Origin: an uncultured Lachnospiraceae bacterium
GTDB taxonomy: Bacteria > Bacillota > Clostridia > Lachnospirales > Lachnospiraceae
DNA length: 23,347 bases
Direction: 5' to 3'
Assembly: GCA_910577045.1 (NCBI GenBank)
Contig: CAJTLB010000032.1
Span: 1 to 23,347 of the forward strand
In this document: in pieces, positions 20,642-23,347 of the stretch
How the letters are laid out: each line of letters begins with the position of its first letter
Numbering within the stretch: position 1 is the first letter of the stretch
Position numbers and translations under genes: made by a program
The notes under the pieces: model-generated
Seen by the model: only the letters and a program-made list of their open reading frames with translations
Database searches by the model: none
Told to the model about the DNA's origin: nothing

Positions 20642-21193
20642 TTATTTTTTATAGGCTGCCATCATTCTTTCTACTTCATCTGGTGGCAACGTTTCAATCC
20701 CTACTTCTTTACATTCACCCACCAGACCATCAATTAAACGGGCCATCTCTTTTGTATTATAGCTGCTAGAACCTCGAAGCATAATATAGGTCCGATACAT
20801 AATCCCGTCTATCCCTTCCTTGACTTCAGACGTTGGCTTGATATGGTACTCCTGCCCCTCATATGCTTTCCTATAGGCTAGTTCTGTATCAGGAATCACA
20901 AGATATACAATCTTCCCATCTACCTCTTCTATCTGCCCATATTTCCGAAGCATATCATTATGTATCCAAGCATTGGTTTGTCCTAATTTATCAGCTAATT
21001 CAGTGACTAACTTCCAGTAATAGGCATTTGCGTCCAAGCTTCTCTTTTTTCGATATTTCTTCATCTCTACCGATAAAGGAAACTCTTTGAACTTCTCTAC
21101 TTCCTCTGGCCTTGCTTCTAGCTGCAACGTGACTTCTGTCTTTTTGGTTAGCCAGTCTAGGCTAAGATTCTTTACTATCCCTTTACAAACCAT
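20642..21193 (-). CDS. NinB-like recombination protein
   Basis: 183 residues. KKYRKKRSLDANAYYWKLVT at about residues 45-64 matches the 'R.RSLDQN..YW' hallmark of NinB/Orf-type recombination mediators, followed by helical segments (LADKLGQTNAWIHNDMLRKY) and later GSSSYNTKEMARLIDGLV. NinB-type proteins help load annealing proteins on single-stranded DNA. Its start (21193) is one base after the annealing gene's stop, using GGTGAGGAG within that stop region, so the two are translationally linked. Family assignment is by this motif only. Confidence 0.7.
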   Translation of the reverse strand: MVCKGIVKNLSLDWLTKKTEVTLQLEARPEEVEKFKEFPLSVEMKKYRKKRSLDANAYYWKLVTELADKLGQTNAWIHNDMLRKYGQIEEVDGKIVYLVIPDTELAYRKAYEGQEYHIKPTSEVKEGIDGIMYRTYIMLRGSSSYNTKEMARLIDGLVGECKEVGIETLPPDEVERMMAAYKK

Positions 21194-21820
21194 TTACTCC
21201 TCACCAAACCCTTGTTTTAACGAATAAAGCATATTCGTAAGTCTTGTTTCATCAAGAAGCTCTTCCCATATATAATTATTTGATTTACATATGGCTTCTG
21301 GCGTATAATTATGCTTTTTACAAATCTCTTCGATTTCTGTTCTTTTTTCTTGTATCCGTTTCTTTTCCTCTTCTCTCTCTTTTGCTTCTTCTTTTTCTTT
21401 TTTCTTCTGCCCTGTTTCACACTCATTATGGTTTTCATCTGTATCTGCATCTTTGGTATCATCTAGCAAAAACAATCCATTCAAAGCATATTTTCGTGCA
21501 TAAGAAGAGGCTGTCCCTGTAATTTGTGAATCGTCCATTCCTTTTTTATCCGAAGCTTCTCTTGCAAACGCTTTTACGGATATACTTTCCTGTGTTTCAC
21601 AATCCATAAGTGTTGCTATCGCTTGCACATATATCCGATTTCCAACCATCGTAATCTCATCACCAACAATAAGGGCTACTTTATATTCTGATTCAAATTG
21701 TTTAAATGCCTCAAAAATACTTTCTGCATTTCTATAGTTATATTTTCCAAAACTATTATACATATTTTTGGGGACTTTCATTTTCTGCTGTATGTAGGAT
21801 AATTTTTCTGCTAATCCCAT
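21194..21820 (-). CDS. erf: ERF-family single-strand annealing protein
   Basis: 208 residues. Residues 1-122 are the ERF core, with KYNYRNAESIFEAFK early and DSQITGTASSYARKYALNG, followed by LFLLDDTKDADT, as the signature near 97-126. The rest is a Glu/Lys-rich linker (about 130-165) and a short helical C-terminal domain (EEICKKHNYTPEAICKSNNY) of unknown partner. ERF proteins bind single-stranded DNA and catalyse annealing in phage recombination and circularisation. It is preceded by Gp157 and followed by the NinB-like gene, a common phage recombination set. No single-strand binding protein gene is seen in the window. Confidence 0.9.
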   Translation of the reverse strand: MGLAEKLSYIQQKMKVPKNMYNSFGKYNYRNAESIFEAFKQFESEYKVALIVGDEITMVGNRIYVQAIATLMDCETQESISVKAFAREASDKKGMDDSQITGTASSYARKYALNGLFLLDDTKDADTDENHNECETGQKKKEKEEAKEREEEKKRIQEKRTEIEEICKKHNYTPEAICKSNNYIWEELLDETRLTNMLYSLKQGFGEE

Positions 21821-21830
21821 CGTTACCCTC

Positions 21831-22307
21831 CTACTTAATTTGAATATTATATTTTTCTATCAAACTGCATCCAGGAACCTTTACGCCGCTTTTTATTGCC
21901 TCTTTAATAGCTGCTTTATTTGGTTTTGGTTCTACATATGTTACATACTTGTCTACATGATCCATTTTCATTATTTTATTTATATCAAACACATCTACTA
22001 ACTCTGATTTCCTAAAAGATATACTCACTCTTGGAGTGTCAAATTTCTTTCCATTCAAATATCCAGAAAGATATTTTTTAAGGTTCTCCGCCTTATTGGC
22101 AGCAGATTTCTCACGTTTTTCCAGTGCTTCCTTTTCTGCTTTTATTTGTGCTGCATCTGACAAAAGATTCTTAATCCACAATGCAATATGTTCAATTTTT
22201 GTATCATAATCCATCTTTAGAGCTTCTAGTGCATCTATATCAATTATTTCTCCTGTTTCTAAATCCACACAGTCAAGAATTGCTTGATTAATCTCATATA
22301 AATTCAT
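21831..22307 (-). CDS. Siphovirus Gp157-family protein
   Basis: 158 residues. MNLYEINQAILDCVDLETGEI at the start, then a helical, Lys/Glu-rich middle (YDTKIEHIALWIKNLLSDAA, with KAEKEALEKREKSAANKAEN), and FDTPRVSISFRKSELVDVFD plus PKPNKAAIKEAIKSGVKVPG at the end are the standard features of the Gp157 family. Members lie beside annealing proteins and are linked to phage recombination or resistance to abortive infection; the mechanism is not settled. The gene starts inside the end of a 41-residue ORF and ends ten bases before the annealing gene's start. Confidence 0.9.
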   Translation of the reverse strand: MNLYEINQAILDCVDLETGEIIDIDALEALKMDYDTKIEHIALWIKNLLSDAAQIKAEKEALEKREKSAANKAENLKKYLSGYLNGKKFDTPRVSISFRKSELVDVFDINKIMKMDHVDKYVTYVEPKPNKAAIKEAIKSGVKVPGCSLIEKYNIQIK

Positions 22308-22419
22308 CTTCCCTATCCTCCCTTTCCATTTCTTGATACGCTTGTCCCTGTCTTTTTAAACGTTTCTTACTAGGAATTTTGCTTTCCGTAACATCAACAT
22401 AAAGCTCTATTTCCTCCAT
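22294..22419 (-). CDS. Small charged protein, 41 residues
   Basis: From ATG 22417-22419, behind a very good AAGGAGGAAACTAG site, the frame encodes MEEIELYVDVTESKIPSKKR, then LKRQGQAYQEMEREDREDEFI. It is a short, highly charged product, too small for family recognition. It overlaps the Gp157 start by 14 nt, and the next start's ribosome site (GGGAGGATAGGGAAG) lies within it, so its translation could drive that of Gp157. The strong site is the main support. Confidence 0.55.
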   Translation of the reverse strand: MEEIELYVDVTESKIPSKKRLKRQGQAYQEMEREDREDEFI

Positions 22420-22445
22420 CTAGTTTCCTCCTTATCTGTAGTAAT

Positions 22446-22685
22446 TTAATAGCATTTTACCCAACTACCAGAATAAAACCACTCCACTAACTCTTTCTTC
22501 AATTCTTCACTTTGCCCAATTCTTTCCAAAGCGTATTGATATGCGTCCTCTTCTGATACAAAAATTCCTGTCCCTATTTCTTCATATCCTGATCCGTTTA
22601 ATTTTACTTCTGCTGGCTGTGATAATCCTTTTTCTAGTAAAAACCATTCAGAATCAACAACCATTCTATTTTCAAGCATTTCCAT
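22446..22685 (-). CDS. Small phage protein of unknown function
   Basis: 79 residues behind GGAGGATTGTATAA (nine bases before the ATG). It reads MEMLENRMVVDSEWFLLEKG, a beta-like segment with GSGYEEIGTGIFVSEEDAY, and a C-terminal helix rich in Glu (QSEELKKELVEWFYSGSW). No motif is recognised. It overlaps the preceding small gene by 14 nt, in the same style as the neighbours. Expression with the early genes is likely, but the role is unknown. Confidence 0.6.
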   Translation of the reverse strand: MEMLENRMVVDSEWFLLEKGLSQPAEVKLNGSGYEEIGTGIFVSEEDAYQYALERIGQSEELKKELVEWFYSGSWVKCY

Positions 22686-22812
22686 TTATACAATCCTCCT
22701 TTTCAAATCCTACTACTTGACCGCTTTTGATAATTGTCACCTTGTCCTTTTTCTTCCACATATCTAAACATTCATCTATTGTTATTGCTTCTGGATTGAT
22801 CTCTGGATTCAC
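22672..22812 (-). CDS. Small protein, 46 residues, GTG start
   Basis: GTG 22810-22812 is preceded by AAAGGAGGAAACAAA, a near-perfect ribosome site. The product reads MNPEINPEAITIDECLDMWK, then KKDKVTIIKSGQVVGFEKED and CINGNA. The middle looks like a small beta hairpin after a helix. No family is recognised. It overlaps the end of the helix-turn-helix gene by 41 nt and the next gene by 14 nt, part of a chain of overlapping genes in the early operon. Confidence 0.55.
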   Translation of the reverse strand: MNPEINPEAITIDECLDMWKKKDKVTIIKSGQVVGFEKEDCINGNA

Positions 22813-23221
22813 TTTGTTTCCTCCTTTCTTCAATCACTTTTTGATACTGATCCATCTCTTCTTCCAAGAAGGCGGCGGAAACGCCGTTTTCCTTCTTGTA
22901 CCTCTCTATAGCATATTGCAGCTCTGGCCTTCTATCTTCTGTCCCATTCTCCACTTCTTTTCTGATAGTAGATAAGATACCTGCAAATACACAAGAGCTA
23001 TAAAAAACTCTATTAGATATGCTTTGACTTTCCCCTATACTGGTTCCCTTTCCCATATGCTTATCCAATTTTTCGCGATAAATCCAATATCTTTTCCCAG
23101 TTCCTTTTGTATTGCTCACAACATCACCAATTTTTAAAATGCCACTTTCCATTTGCTGCCTAATGCCCTGTGGAGCGATACCAAGTTCTTTAGCAGCCTG
23201 TAATATTGATACCCTTTCCAT
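22772..23221 (-). CDS. Helix-turn-helix DNA-binding protein
   Basis: 149 residues. The N-terminal 60 residues are an excisionase/MerR-type winged helix: VSILQAAKELGIAPQGIRQQ (helix-turn-helix) then GDVVSNTKGTGKRYWIYREK (wing with the typical 'YWIYREKLD' strand). The remainder is helical and charged (RRPELQYAIERYKKENGVSA), with a basic C-terminal tail. It may be an early regulator or a recombination directionality protein for this prophage; neither can be chosen from sequence. It is the most upstream complete gene in the window and is followed by overlapping small genes. Confidence 0.65.
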   Translation of the reverse strand: MERVSILQAAKELGIAPQGIRQQMESGILKIGDVVSNTKGTGKRYWIYREKLDKHMGKGTSIGESQSISNRVFYSSCVFAGILSTIRKEVENGTEDRRPELQYAIERYKKENGVSAAFLEEEMDQYQKVIEERRKQSESRDQSRSNNNR

Positions 23222-23263
23222 ACTATCCCTTCCCTTCTTACATAATTTCTTCCATACGATTTT

Positions 23264-23347
23264 TTAATGATTTACATATTTCTTATTTATCCATAGGCAA
23301 ATATTCTTTATAAATTCTTGGTTTTGTGCTATCCTTTCTGTACAGGC
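23264..23347 (-). CDS. C-terminal end of an upstream gene, unknown
   Basis: The minus strand enters from the window edge with 27 open codons (ACTERIAQNQEFIKNICLWI, then NKKYVNH) and stops at TAA 23264-23266. It lies in the same orientation as the early genes and 42 bases before the next start, so it probably is the last part of the upstream early gene. The reading is short and no family can be named. The 42 bases between (23222-23263) hold the ribosome site GGGAAGGG of the next gene and nothing else I can see. Confidence 0.4.
   Translation of the reverse strand, partial: ACTERIAQNQEFIKNICLWINKKYVNH

Noticed and set aside
21350..21420. Lys/Glu-rich low-complexity stretch in the ERF gene as a repeat element
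   Set aside because: It is a normal charged linker between the ERF core and C-terminal domain, with no exact repeat unit.
1..23347. tRNA or rRNA genes
   Set aside because: No cloverleaf with a T-loop GGTTCGAATCC-type core or rRNA segment was noticed on reading through either strand.

Overview
The window is a block of a temperate myovirus-type prophage from a low-GC Firmicute. Its gene content (PBSX/Xkd-like sheath and head genes, ERF/Gp157 recombination genes, an ArpU-like regulator in front of the terminase) and its codon use resemble gut Clostridia such as Lachnospiraceae; that host guess is inference. All supported genes lie on the minus strand, so transcription runs from high to low coordinates. 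No integrase, repressor, lysis or baseplate genes are visible; they would lie outside the window.

Reading in the direction of transcription, 23347 to about 19200 is the early/replication module: a helix-turn-helix protein, three tiny translationally overlapped ORFs, Gp157, an ERF annealing protein, a NinB-like protein, a RusA-like resolvase, a GC-rich structured island, and a winged-helix replication initiator. The initiator's middle third is built of about eleven 12-bp direct repeats next to a T-rich stretch, and is a candidate origin. From 19200 to 16000 come two adenine methyltransferases (MT-A70 and Dam/D12 types), a zinc-ribbon coiled-coil protein, two small proteins and a GC-rich DUF551 gene. 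Two products of this stretch end in beta-clamp-binding peptides (QISLF, QLSLF).

From 16013 to 15395 is the early-to-late switch: an ArpU/RinA-like regulator, then an extended -10 promoter, then an intrinsic terminator inside the leader of the late operon. From 15395 to 4800 is packaging and head: TerS (with two identical 15-bp palindromic sites inside the gene), TerL, a DUF935 portal, a MuF-type minor head protein with a C-terminal HExxH metallopeptidase-like domain, a Cys-rich small protein, XkdF-like protease, scaffold with a nested start, decoration protein, major capsid protein and the neck genes. Two further terminators flank the protease gene, which together with the leader terminator suggests antitermination control.

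From 4800 to 250 is the contractile tail: terminator protein (apparently internally duplicated), sheath, tube, tail-assembly chaperone with a canonical A-AAA-AAC slippery site giving a frameshifted long form, and the tape measure gene. The tape measure stops after about 155 codons, in the middle of a normally continuous helical region. The next gene in the same direction looks like an excisionase, so a second mobile element appears to have inserted into the tape measure gene; if so, this prophage should be tail-defective unless the element excises. The most distinctive features are the MuF-metallopeptidase fusion, the packaging-site candidate, the iteron origin, the interrupted tape measure and the clamp-binding tails.
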